This document shows positions 25,623 to 34,099 of a stretch of 64,000 nucleotides of DNA, in pieces (the stretch's first letter is position 1; every line of letters begins with the position of its first letter). The translations under genes were made by a program, and so were the position numbers. The notes beneath the pieces are model-generated. The model was not told the origin of the DNA and did no database searches. It saw only the letters and a list, made by a program, of their open reading frames with translations. Source of the stretch: JABMQB01 sp964408795 (GTDB lineage Bacteria; Bacteroidota; Bacteroidia; Bacteroidales; Prolixibacteraceae); the NCBI GenBank assembly GCA_964408795.1, contig CAYPAW010000100.1, positions 18,270 to 82,269 on the forward strand, given 5' to 3'.

Positions 25623-28373
25623 GTGTCTTTTGTTGTACATAACAATTTTAATGTGCTTAAAATTAAGGATTTACGAACAGAGTACCAAACCAATCCTGTC
25701 GGAGTGGGCACATATACGCCACGACTGAGTTGGAAAATCGATGGAGATGGAAGAAATGTGCTTCAAACAGCTTTTCGCATAAAATGCGCCGAATCACCGG
25801 AAAGGCTGAAGAATGAAAAACAATTGCTGTGGGACTCAGGAAAGATCCATTCAGACCAATCCATTCATATTCCCTACAAAGGCAACCGGCTTATCTCCGG
25901 CCAGCGTATTTTCTGGCAGGTCAAAGCCTGGGACAACCGGGGACGGGAAGCGGAATGGAGTGAACCTGCCTTCTGGGAAACAGGCCTGCTGGAAAAAGCA
26001 GACTGGAAAGCCAGATGGATCGAACCGGATATTCGGGAAAACCCGGCCGCATCCAATCCCTGTCCTTATCTGCGGAAAGAGTTTCGTACAGAAAAACCCA
26101 TAAAAAAAGCAACGATCTATGTTACCTGCCATGGTTTATACCACCTTCAGCTAAACGGAAAAACCGTTGGCAACGAGATGTTGACTCCCGGATGGACCAG
26201 TTACCACAAACGGCTGCAGTATCAGACATATGATGTTGCGGAGCAGATCACCGCAGGCAGAAATGCTCTTGGGGTGATCCTCGGCGATGGATGGTACCGC
26301 GGTTTTTTCGGATGGGAAGGCAAAAAAAACCTGTATGGTGTTAAAACAGCTCTTTTGTTTCAGTTAACCCTGGTTTTTGAGGATGGATCTGAAAAAATCA
26401 TTGTTTCGGATAAAAGCTGGAAAGCGTCCACCGGACCCATTCTCGAATCGGAAATCTATCACGGTGAGATCTACGACAGCCGGCTGGAAAAAAAAGGATG
26501 GAATAAACCAGGCTTTGATGATTCCTTCTGGCAATCCGTTTCAGAAAAAGAATATCCCCCAGACAACCTGGTTTCCACCGATGGACCTCCTGTGCGGATC
26601 ACCAAAGAAATTCATCCGGTTCAGAAAATCAGTACCCCGAAAAAAGAGAGGGTTTTTGATTTCGGACAAAATTTTGTCGGCTGGGTTCAGTTGACCCTGA
26701 AAGGCAAACGGGGAGATAAAATCACCATCCGGCATGCGGAAGTGCTGGACAAAGAGGGGAATTTTTATACCCGGAACCTGAGAACAGCCAAACAGCGCGT
26801 TGCGTACTGGTTCAACGGGGAAGGAACCGAAATCTACGAGCCGCATTTTACCTTTATGGGATTCCGGTATATCCGGATTGACGATTTTCCCGGGGAGGTT
26901 GAGATCCGGAATTTTTGTGGGAAAGTGCTTCATTCCGACCTGGAGTTCACCGGGAGTTTTCACTGTTCCGATTCCCTGGTGAATCAACTCCAGTCGAACA
27001 TTCAGTGGAGTCTGCGGGGCAATTTTGTGGATGTTCCGACGGATTGTCCGCAGCGTGATGAGCGAATGGGATGGACCGGCGATGCCCAGATTTTCGCCCC
27101 GACGGCCTGTTTCAATGTGAATGCGGCCTCTTTTTTCTCAAAATGGCTCAGGGACCTTGCTGCCGATCAACGCTCCGACGGGCGTGTACCCTGGGTTGTC
27201 CCGATGGTCCTTGAAAACGGAGGAAGCACGGGCTGGTCCGACGGGTATGGTGCCAGCGGGTGGGCCGACGCAGCCATTACGCTACCCTGGGAACTATATA
27301 TGCGGTTTGGCGATCAACGCATCCTCGAAGTGCAATACCCGTCAATGAAAGCCTGGGAGGAATACATGATCCGGGAAGCCGGCAAAAGCTGCCTTTTTCG
27401 CAGCGGGTTTCACTTTGGCGATTGGCTATCGTTTGCGGAATATTCAAGCTACCTCTACAACGCTCCGGATTACGGCTACGCCGGGGCCCACACCGCAAAA
27501 GACCTGATCGCCACAGCCTATTTCTACTATTCCACCCGGCTGATGCAAAAAACAGCAGCCCTCCTGGGGCATCTCAACGATGAACAACGCTACAGGGCTC
27601 TTCTGCCTGCCATTAAAGAGGCCTTCCGTAAAGAATTCATCACGCCCAACGGGAGACTGGTTTCCGGAACCCAAACCGCGTATGCGATGGCCCTTCATTT
27701 TGGGCTGATTCCCGAAGATTTGTTCGAAACCGCAGCCCGCAGACTGGCCAACGATGTACATCATTTTCAGCATATTACCACCGGATTCCTGGGAACCCCC
27801 CTGATCTGTGATGCCCTCACCGATGCCGGCTTCCCGGAACTGGCTTACCAACTGCTTCTCAATACCAGATATCCGTCGTGGCTCTATCCGATAACCATGG
27901 GAGCTACCACCATCTGGGAACGCTGGGACGGGATCCGCCCCGACGGATCATTTCAGGATGCCGGCATGAATTCATTCAACCATTATGCCTACGGAGCCAT
28001 CGGCAACTGGCTCTATACAAAAGTGGCAGGCATTCAGACCTGCCCGGATAACCCGGGTTATAAAAAATTCCTTGTTAAACCCGAAATCACGGACAAACTG
28101 ACTTGGGTAAAAACCGCCTACCAATCGCCCTACGGGGAGATACAATCCTCATGGGAACGAAAAGAAAAAAAATTAACGATGGAAATTACCGTTCCGGCCA
28201 ATACAAAAGCCATCCTTTACATTCCTTCGGCAAACAAAACAGAAATTACCGAATCAGGAGAAACACTTGAAAATACGGAGGGATTAAAAATTATGGAATC
28301 AAACGACAGGTTCATTGTTGTTGAAGCCGGTTCGGGAAGGTATGTTTTTGAAAGTCCTTTGAAATTTAATTGA
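25623..28373 (+). CDS. GH78 alpha-L-rhamnosidase
   Basis: This inverting rhamnosidase of about 916 residues removes terminal alpha-L-rhamnose. N-terminal beta domains (about 10-420) precede the (alpha/alpha)6 barrel. The general acid is in CPQRDERMGWTGD (D479/E480) and the base is E766 in TTIWERWDG; both blocks are intact. There is no in-frame ATG near the start: GTG at 25623 or GTG at 25653 (giving LKIKDLRTEY) are the only reasonable starts, and there is no signal peptide, so the enzyme may be cytoplasmic. It would act on rhamnosides of pectin or RG-II. Confidence 0.93.
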   Translation: MSFVVHNNFNVLKIKDLRTEYQTNPVGVGTYTPRLSWKIDGDGRNVLQTAFRIKCAESPERLKNEKQLLWDSGKIHSDQSIHIPYKGNRLISGQRIFWQVKAWDNRGREAEWSEPAFWETGLLEKADWKARWIEPDIRENPAASNPCPYLRKEFRTEKPIKKATIYVTCHGLYHLQLNGKTVGNEMLTPGWTSYHKRLQYQTYDVAEQITAGRNALGVILGDGWYRGFFGWEGKKNLYGVKTALLFQLTLVFEDGSEKIIVSDKSWKASTGPILESEIYHGEIYDSRLEKKGWNKPGFDDSFWQSVSEKEYPPDNLVSTDGPPVRITKEIHPVQKISTPKKERVFDFGQNFVGWVQLTLKGKRGDKITIRHAEVLDKEGNFYTRNLRTAKQRVAYWFNGEGTEIYEPHFTFMGFRYIRIDDFPGEVEIRNFCGKVLHSDLEFTGSFHCSDSLVNQLQSNIQWSLRGNFVDVPTDCPQRDERMGWTGDAQIFAPTACFNVNAASFFSKWLRDLAADQRSDGRVPWVVPMVLENGGSTGWSDGYGASGWADAAITLPWELYMRFGDQRILEVQYPSMKAWEEYMIREAGKSCLFRSGFHFGDWLSFAEYSSYLYNAPDYGYAGAHTAKDLIATAYFYYSTRLMQKTAALLGHLNDEQRYRALLPAIKEAFRKEFITPNGRLVSGTQTAYAMALHFGLIPEDLFETAARRLANDVHHFQHITTGFLGTPLICDALTDAGFPELAYQLLLNTRYPSWLYPITMGATTIWERWDGIRPDGSFQDAGMNSFNHYAYGAIGNWLYTKVAGIQTCPDNPGYKKFLVKPEITDKLTWVKTAYQSPYGEIQSSWERKEKKLTMEITVPANTKAILYIPSANKTEITESGETLENTEGLKIMESNDRFIVVEAGSGRYVFESPLKFN

Positions 28374-28454
28374 TATGAGACAGGATTTCATTTACGCATG
28401 ATCCGCATTCAGGAAAAACAAGAACTGTAAGCCTACATGGAAAGACGGATTAAC

Positions 28455-28590
28455 CTGCCCTTTCAGGGCGAAGCTATAGGGGCGTCATTCAACCCGGGGC
28501 AGCGCCCCGGGGTTACAAGACAGTTAAAAACCCCGCCCTGAAAGGGCAGCTTAAAAGAATAAACAAGGAATGGTTTATTTTAGAAGAAAA
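28455..28590 (+). repeat. Hairpin-rich intergenic repeat, copy B
   Basis: This copy lies between GH78 and GH127. It is bounded by perfect 16-bp inverted repeats: CTGCCCTTTCAGGGCG at 28455-28470 and its complement at 28534-28549. The centre holds a GC hairpin (CCCGGGGC, three-base loop, GCCCCGGG, 28493-28511). It ends about 20 bp before the GH127 ATG. Confidence 0.85.
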
Positions 28591-28611
28591 ATACCGAATA
28601 AGAATAATACG

Positions 28612-30660
28612 ATGAGACCTTTTCAGAACATTCCAGGCTCAATCGCTTTGATGATCCTGTTTTTATTTCTGATATCCGGGCACACCGGAGCCCAGGAAAG
28701 AGCCCTGACCCACACCGGGAACAGTCCTTATGCCCGGTTAAGAAGCATCAACATCGGCGATGTACAATGGACCAACGGGTTCTGGGCCGAACGTTTTGAC
28801 GTCTGTAGAACCTCCATGATCCCTCACATGATGGGATGTTACCTGAATGATTCCATCAGCCATGCATTTAAGAATTTTGAAATTGCAGCCGGTCTGGATA
28901 CCGGAAGGCATGAGGGGCCGCCCTTTCATGACGGCGACTTTTACAAAATACTCGAAGCCGGAATAATGGCTTACGCTGCAACCGGAGATCAAAAAACCGG
29001 AGCAGAGATCGATCGTATCATCGATGTCATCGCGAAAGCCCAACGCAGGGATGGGTACATCCACACCCCGGTCCTCATACAAGAACGCAATGAGCCGGAT
29101 AAGAAACACGCATTTGTCGAACGGCTTGATTTTGAAACCTACAATCTGGGGCATCTGATGACCGCTGCCTGCCTGCATTACCGAACGACAGGCAAACGGT
29201 CGCTGCTGGATGTTGCCATCAAAGCCACTGATTTTCTTTACGCATTTTATCAACGAAACCCTTACGAACTGGCACAGAATGCCATCTGTCCTTCCCATTA
29301 CATGGGAGTTGTGGAGATGTACCGGACGACCCGGGATTCCCGGTACCTCGAACTGGCAAAAGGGCTGATCGAGATCCGAAGTATGGTGAAAGAGGGTACG
29401 GACCACAACCAGGATCGGATTCCTTTCAAGCAACAAACCAACGCTGTGGGGCATGCAGTGCGGGCCAATTACCTGTATGCCGGGGCTGCCGATGTCTATG
29501 CCGAAACCGGTGACGATTCGTTGCTGACGGCTTTACAAAAAATCTGGCACGACGTGACCGAACACAAAATGTACATCACCGGAGGGTGCGGAGCCCTGTA
29601 CGATGGCGTATCACCCAACGGCACGTCCTATACCCCGGAATTCATCCAGCAGGTGCATCAAGCGTATGGCCGCGATTATGAGCTGCCGAATATCACAGCG
29701 CATAATGAATCGTGTGCCAATATAGGGAATCTGTTGTGGAACTGGCGGATGCTTCAGATTACAGGAGATCCAGACTATGCCGAAGTTATGGAAACCATAC
29801 TCTACAACAGCCTGCTGGCCGGAGTCAGCCTCGACGGGAAAAGTTATTTTTACACCAACCCCCTGGCTTCAGTCAGGGGCATCAGCGACAGCCTCCGCTG
29901 GTCAAAACACCGCGAACCCTATATCAGCTACTGCAACTGCTGTCCTCCCAACACCATCCGGACCATAGCCGAAATTCAGCACTACATCTATTCCGTCTCC
30001 GATGAAGGACTCTGGATACATCTCTATGGGGGAAACAGACTGAATACGACCCGGGCAGACGGGAAGCCGGTATGCCTGACCCAGGAAACAGATTATCCCT
30101 GGGAGGGCAAAATAAAAATTACCGTGAAGAACCTGCCGGATGATTTCAGCCTTTTCCTGCGTATCCCGCAATGGGCAGATCAAACAACCATAAAACACAA
30201 TGGCAAGGCGGTAAACGATGACATTGAACCGGGAGAATATTTTGAATTAAAAAACAAATGGGCAGAAGGCGATGTCATTGAGATCCGGTTTTCCATGGAG
30301 CCAAAACTGGTGGAAGCCCATCCGCTGATTGAAGAAACCCGGAACCAGGTAGCCGTAAAACGCGGCCCGGTGGTCTACTGCCTCGAGTCAACAGATATAC
30401 CCAAAGAAACACGGATTTTTGATTTCATGATTCCGGATGATGTACACCTCAAACCGGTAAAAACAAAGATCGGTCATTCAGCGTTGATCGCCCTGGAGGG
30501 TGAACTATGGAAGCAAAAAACACGAAATTGGGAGAAGAGACTCTACAGGGAAATCTCCCCAGAGAAGCCTGAACCAATCCCCATCCGGTTAATCCCCTAT
30601 TATGCCTGGGATAACCGGGGTCTCTCCGAAATGAGCGTCTGGATCCCCCTGGCAAGATAA
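28612..30660 (+). CDS. GH127 (DUF1680) beta-L-arabinofuranosidase-type enzyme
   Basis: This 682-residue secreted enzyme has a signal peptide ending near GHTGAQ. The GH127 zinc site is complete: E366 and C368 in HNESCAN and C443/C444 in YCNCCPPN, with C443 aligned to the nucleophilic cysteine of characterised GH127. Family members cleave beta-L-arabinofuranosides or, in RG-II degradation, aceric-acid linkages. The ATG at 28612 is preferred, because an ATG 42 bp upstream falls inside repeat copy B and would add 14 residues before the signal peptide. It is convergent with the SSS symporter gene. Confidence 0.93.
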   Translation: MRPFQNIPGSIALMILFLFLISGHTGAQERALTHTGNSPYARLRSINIGDVQWTNGFWAERFDVCRTSMIPHMMGCYLNDSISHAFKNFEIAAGLDTGRHEGPPFHDGDFYKILEAGIMAYAATGDQKTGAEIDRIIDVIAKAQRRDGYIHTPVLIQERNEPDKKHAFVERLDFETYNLGHLMTAACLHYRTTGKRSLLDVAIKATDFLYAFYQRNPYELAQNAICPSHYMGVVEMYRTTRDSRYLELAKGLIEIRSMVKEGTDHNQDRIPFKQQTNAVGHAVRANYLYAGAADVYAETGDDSLLTALQKIWHDVTEHKMYITGGCGALYDGVSPNGTSYTPEFIQQVHQAYGRDYELPNITAHNESCANIGNLLWNWRMLQITGDPDYAEVMETILYNSLLAGVSLDGKSYFYTNPLASVRGISDSLRWSKHREPYISYCNCCPPNTIRTIAEIQHYIYSVSDEGLWIHLYGGNRLNTTRADGKPVCLTQETDYPWEGKIKITVKNLPDDFSLFLRIPQWADQTTIKHNGKAVNDDIEPGEYFELKNKWAEGDVIEIRFSMEPKLVEAHPLIEETRNQVAVKRGPVVYCLESTDIPKETRIFDFMIPDDVHLKPVKTKIGHSALIALEGELWKQKTRNWEKRLYREISPEKPEPIPIRLIPYYAWDNRGLSEMSVWIPLAR

Positions 30661-30724
30661 ACATCGGTGGCAAGCATGGGCTTCGCTTGTCCTCCGACTT
30701 CCAGCGAAATCCTTTTTGCAGTTA

Positions 30725-32221
30725 CTAACGTTGGGATTTCTTTCGATGCATACCTTTGGATGCCAGGAACCCCACCAGGAAGATCACGGTGGTTCCGATG
30801 ACGATGGTGAGGTTTGCATGAAACGGGCTGCGGAATTGTACCCAGGCCCCTTCGTTAAAATACAGGGGTGACAGGCTCATCCAGAAGATCACCAGCACGC
30901 CGGCAGCCACTCCAATCATGGCTCCAACACGTTTTGCCTTTTTCGCCATGTAGCCTAGCAGGAACAGTCCCAGCATGCCTCCGCTAAAGATGGAAGCCAG
31001 CATCCACCAGGCATCCAGGGCGCTCTTGACTTTGATCATCGCCAGGGCAATAAGGATACCCAGCAAGCCAAATAACAACGACGAACCATACAAAACACCC
31101 ATAGCTTTCCGGTCTGAGCTGTTTTTCCCGAACCATCGCCTGTAATAATCGTTCAGGATAATAGTTGCCGTGCCGTTCACGCTGGTTGACACCGTACTCA
31201 TCCCGGCGGCAAAGACCGACGCAATCAACAAACCGGTCAACCCTTTGGGTAATCCGTTTACAATAAAAAACGGGAAGATGCGATCCCCGGCAGAAAGATC
31301 CTGCAACTCAGAAGGCAACAATCCCGGGTTAGCCTGATAATAAGCGAATAAAGCAGTACCTATCACAAAAAACAACAACGAAACCGGAACGTATAAGAGG
31401 GATCCGAAAAGGGCCGAGCCTTTGGCTCCGCGGTCCGATTGGGTGGTCATGTACCGTTGCACATAATTCTGATCGATTCCATAATTCTGAAGGTTAATAA
31501 ACAATCCATAGACGAGCATTACCCAGAAAGTAGATTCCGAGATACCTGGTCCGAAATCTCCCAGACTGAACTTATGATTTTGACGGGCTATCTCAAGGAA
31601 CTGCCCGGGGCCTTCCGGCATGGAAAAAATCAGGATCCCGGCACACAACAAAGCACCCCCAATGAGAATGATCCCCTGAATGGCATCGGTCCAGACCACC
31701 GCCTTAATGCCACCTAACATGGAATAGACAATGACGCACATCCCGGTGACCGCAATGATCAGGGGTATACTCCACCCAAAAAGGGCATGCAGCGGCAGGG
31801 CCATCAGATACAGGATGGATCCGACACGCATTAGCTGAGTCAGAATATAACAAAGGGAAGCATACACACGCGCCCACACACCAAACCGGGTTTCAAGATA
31901 ATGATAGGCCGAAATACTGCCAATGCCCCGGTACAGAGGAATAAAAAATTTAACGGCCAGAACAGAGGCGATGGGAATAGACAGGCTGAAGACATAGGCA
32001 TTCCAGTCGGATTGATACGCCTTCCCCGGAAGAGCCAGAAAGCTGATGCTGCTCACAAAAGTGGCAAATATCGACATACCCACAACCCATGCAGGCAACT
32101 TCCCTCCCCCGGAGGTAAACTGCTCCGAATCGCGGTTCTTAAAATAAAACAGGCTGCCGAAAACAACAATGCCTGTCATATAAGTCAGAAAGACCATTAA
32201 GTCAAGCATCGGTAGCTTCAT
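30725..32221 (-). CDS. Sodium:solute symporter (SSS family) 1
   Basis: This 498-residue protein has about thirteen membrane segments of the SGLT/NanT fold, with GKLPAWVVGMSIFATFVSSISFLALPGKAY and GGIKAVVWTDAIQGIILIGG as typical sodium-symporter blocks. It probably imports a monosaccharide or acid sugar from the periplasm. Its ATG overlaps the stop of the beta-helix gene by four bases, so it is translationally coupled to the enzyme operon. A second SSS paralogue is at 57701. Confidence 0.92.
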   Translation of the reverse strand: MKLPMLDLMVFLTYMTGIVVFGSLFYFKNRDSEQFTSGGGKLPAWVVGMSIFATFVSSISFLALPGKAYQSDWNAYVFSLSIPIASVLAVKFFIPLYRGIGSISAYHYLETRFGVWARVYASLCYILTQLMRVGSILYLMALPLHALFGWSIPLIIAVTGMCVIVYSMLGGIKAVVWTDAIQGIILIGGALLCAGILIFSMPEGPGQFLEIARQNHKFSLGDFGPGISESTFWVMLVYGLFINLQNYGIDQNYVQRYMTTQSDRGAKGSALFGSLLYVPVSLLFFVIGTALFAYYQANPGLLPSELQDLSAGDRIFPFFIVNGLPKGLTGLLIASVFAAGMSTVSTSVNGTATIILNDYYRRWFGKNSSDRKAMGVLYGSSLLFGLLGILIALAMIKVKSALDAWWMLASIFSGGMLGLFLLGYMAKKAKRVGAMIGVAAGVLVIFWMSLSPLYFNEGAWVQFRSPFHANLTIVIGTTVIFLVGFLASKGMHRKKSQR

Positions 32222-34083
32222 AACGCTTTGATATCCTGAAATATCGGCTGTATGCCGGCCGCCTTTTTTATTTCATCCGAAACCTGGGGTCCGTTGTTTT
32301 CCCATTCATTTCCAGGTCCCGGTGTGTTGGAAAAGAATTTCTCCTTTTCGGTCCAGTTGTTGATCACCCGGATATACGACGACCGTTCATCCAGGTAGAT
32401 GTATTGATAATGGTCCGGGATATGGGCATAGGGAGCCTTTTCCAGGTGGTGAATGCAATTGTTGCTGATTTCGGTATTGGGCTGAGGTGAGAGCATGTAC
32501 ACACCCCCTACATCGTACATGTTTTTGGCAAAATGATGAATGTGATTGGCATGAATCCGGTTGTTTTTCAGGCATGTTATGGAGGGAGTCCATCCCCATC
32601 CCACACAGATCCCGGAATAATTAAGATGGCTTACTTCGTTGTGTTCAATGGAGACATCATGGGCATAGCCGATACTGATCCCGACGCATCCCCAGTCCTC
32701 GTTGGTACAATCTGTAATGAGGTTATTGGATAGTTTCAGATGGTGACAAACCTGCCGTTCATCGGAAGGATTATACGGCAGATGAGCTTCAAAAGCCCTG
32801 TTTCCGAAGAATCCTCCCTGAATTCCGGTTCCTCCGATATCTTTGATCACGCAACCCATGACGGTACAATGATGTGCCCCGGCAATGAAATCAAGACCAG
32901 TGGCAGCCATGTGGCTGAACCTGCATCGTTCAAAAACAATGTTCGACGCGCCGGTAACGGTTACGCCGGCAGGTTGCCTGCCACACCATACCTGGTTCTC
33001 AAGACTAGCTTTGTCGGGCGTTCCCGGGATGTTGAGTTTGTAGGCATCCAGGATGTAAAAACCGGCCTGCAAAGGTACGTGCCCCTTCCGGGAAGGCCGT
33101 AGCCAGGTGGAATGCTCAAAACGAATTCCTTCAAAACGAATGTGCGAAACCGGAAAATCGGAGGTCCCCCCGATGCGGATAAGGGTCTCCAAAAAAGGCA
33201 CCACCACATCAGCCGTTGCCATATCTTCCCCTTCACGGGGCCAGTAAAAAACTTTCCCTGTTTCCAGATCTTCAAACCACTCTCCGGGGTGATTCAGCAA
33301 GGCAAGGGCATTGACAAAGAAAAATGCCGAATTGCCATTCTGATTATTCTCTTTGTCGATATAGGGAGCCGGCCAGGGATGTTCAAATTCAATGCGGCTT
33401 TCAGGCTGACAAAAGGTGATGCAGGCACTGTCGCCTTCCTTCCTGATATCTTTCACGCGCAAAACAGCAATCGCCCACCACTGATGGATGACAAACTCAA
33501 GTTGCCTGATTTCATCCGTTGGGAAATCGGGTGCAGGGATCCAAAAGGATTCGTTTTCTTTATCTACCGATAAAATCCGGTTGAGCGATCCTTCGTCTTC
33601 TGTTGAAGCCCGGACCGCTTTTTTCCCGTTTACCCGGAGTTGCCGGAATTCCACCAATCTACCCCCTTTGCGGGGGGCATCAGCTTCCCACACTTTTCCC
33701 CGGGCTGCTTCCGGCAAGCCTTTGATGTTTTTTGCTTTTCTCCAGCCGGTCACGGGTATGCCTCCGCTCAGCACCGGTTGGGCCCCGGGGGCTGCCTTGA
33801 TAACCGTAGGACATTCATCCGTTCCCGAATCCTCGGGCCTGAAAAACAAAGGTTCCTCCAAAGAATAGGTACCGTCTTTCAGGATAATTGAAACACCCGT
33901 TTCGACAGACGGATCATTTAACCTTCTTAGTTCACGCGCTTTGCGTTGAGCCATCAGAAGGGTAGCCATGGGTTGCTCCCTGGTTCCCGGATTGTTATCA
34001 TTCCCCCTGGGTGAAACCCAGATATCCACCGCTGAAACCGGGAAAACCCAACAAAAAAGAAGCAATAAAATCAGATTTCTCAT
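32218..34083 (-). CDS. Secreted right-handed beta-helix glycosidase-like protein (GH141/GH120-type)
   Basis: This 621-residue protein has a clean signal peptide (cleavage after FPVSA). The start of the mature protein, DIWVSPRGNDNNPGT, and the following beta-helix rungs (VTGASNIVFERCRF, LKLSNNLITDCTNEDWGC, VSIEHNEVSHLNYSGI) fit the parallel beta-helix fold of GH141 or GH120 enzymes. The ATG at 34083 places the signal peptide correctly; an in-frame extension to 34179 runs into the neighbour gene. Given the RG-II-like context, a GH141-type fucosidase is a fair guess. Confidence 0.7.
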   Translation of the reverse strand: MRNLILLLLFCWVFPVSAVDIWVSPRGNDNNPGTREQPMATLLMAQRKARELRRLNDPSVETGVSIILKDGTYSLEEPLFFRPEDSGTDECPTVIKAAPGAQPVLSGGIPVTGWRKAKNIKGLPEAARGKVWEADAPRKGGRLVEFRQLRVNGKKAVRASTEDEGSLNRILSVDKENESFWIPAPDFPTDEIRQLEFVIHQWWAIAVLRVKDIRKEGDSACITFCQPESRIEFEHPWPAPYIDKENNQNGNSAFFFVNALALLNHPGEWFEDLETGKVFYWPREGEDMATADVVVPFLETLIRIGGTSDFPVSHIRFEGIRFEHSTWLRPSRKGHVPLQAGFYILDAYKLNIPGTPDKASLENQVWCGRQPAGVTVTGASNIVFERCRFSHMAATGLDFIAGAHHCTVMGCVIKDIGGTGIQGGFFGNRAFEAHLPYNPSDERQVCHHLKLSNNLITDCTNEDWGCVGISIGYAHDVSIEHNEVSHLNYSGICVGWGWTPSITCLKNNRIHANHIHHFAKNMYDVGGVYMLSPQPNTEISNNCIHHLEKAPYAHIPDHYQYIYLDERSSYIRVINNWTEKEKFFSNTPGPGNEWENNGPQVSDEIKKAAGIQPIFQDIKAL

Positions 34084-34099
34084 GGTGATGTTAGATGTA

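Noticed and set aside
25046..28590. CRISPR-like repeats
   Set aside because: Copies A and B are kilobases apart with genes between them and have no spacer array; they are dispersed hairpin elements.
30670..30695. Possible bidirectional terminator CAAGC...GCTTG between GH127 and the SSS gene
   Set aside because: A five-base stem with a nine-base loop and no U tract is too weak to call.
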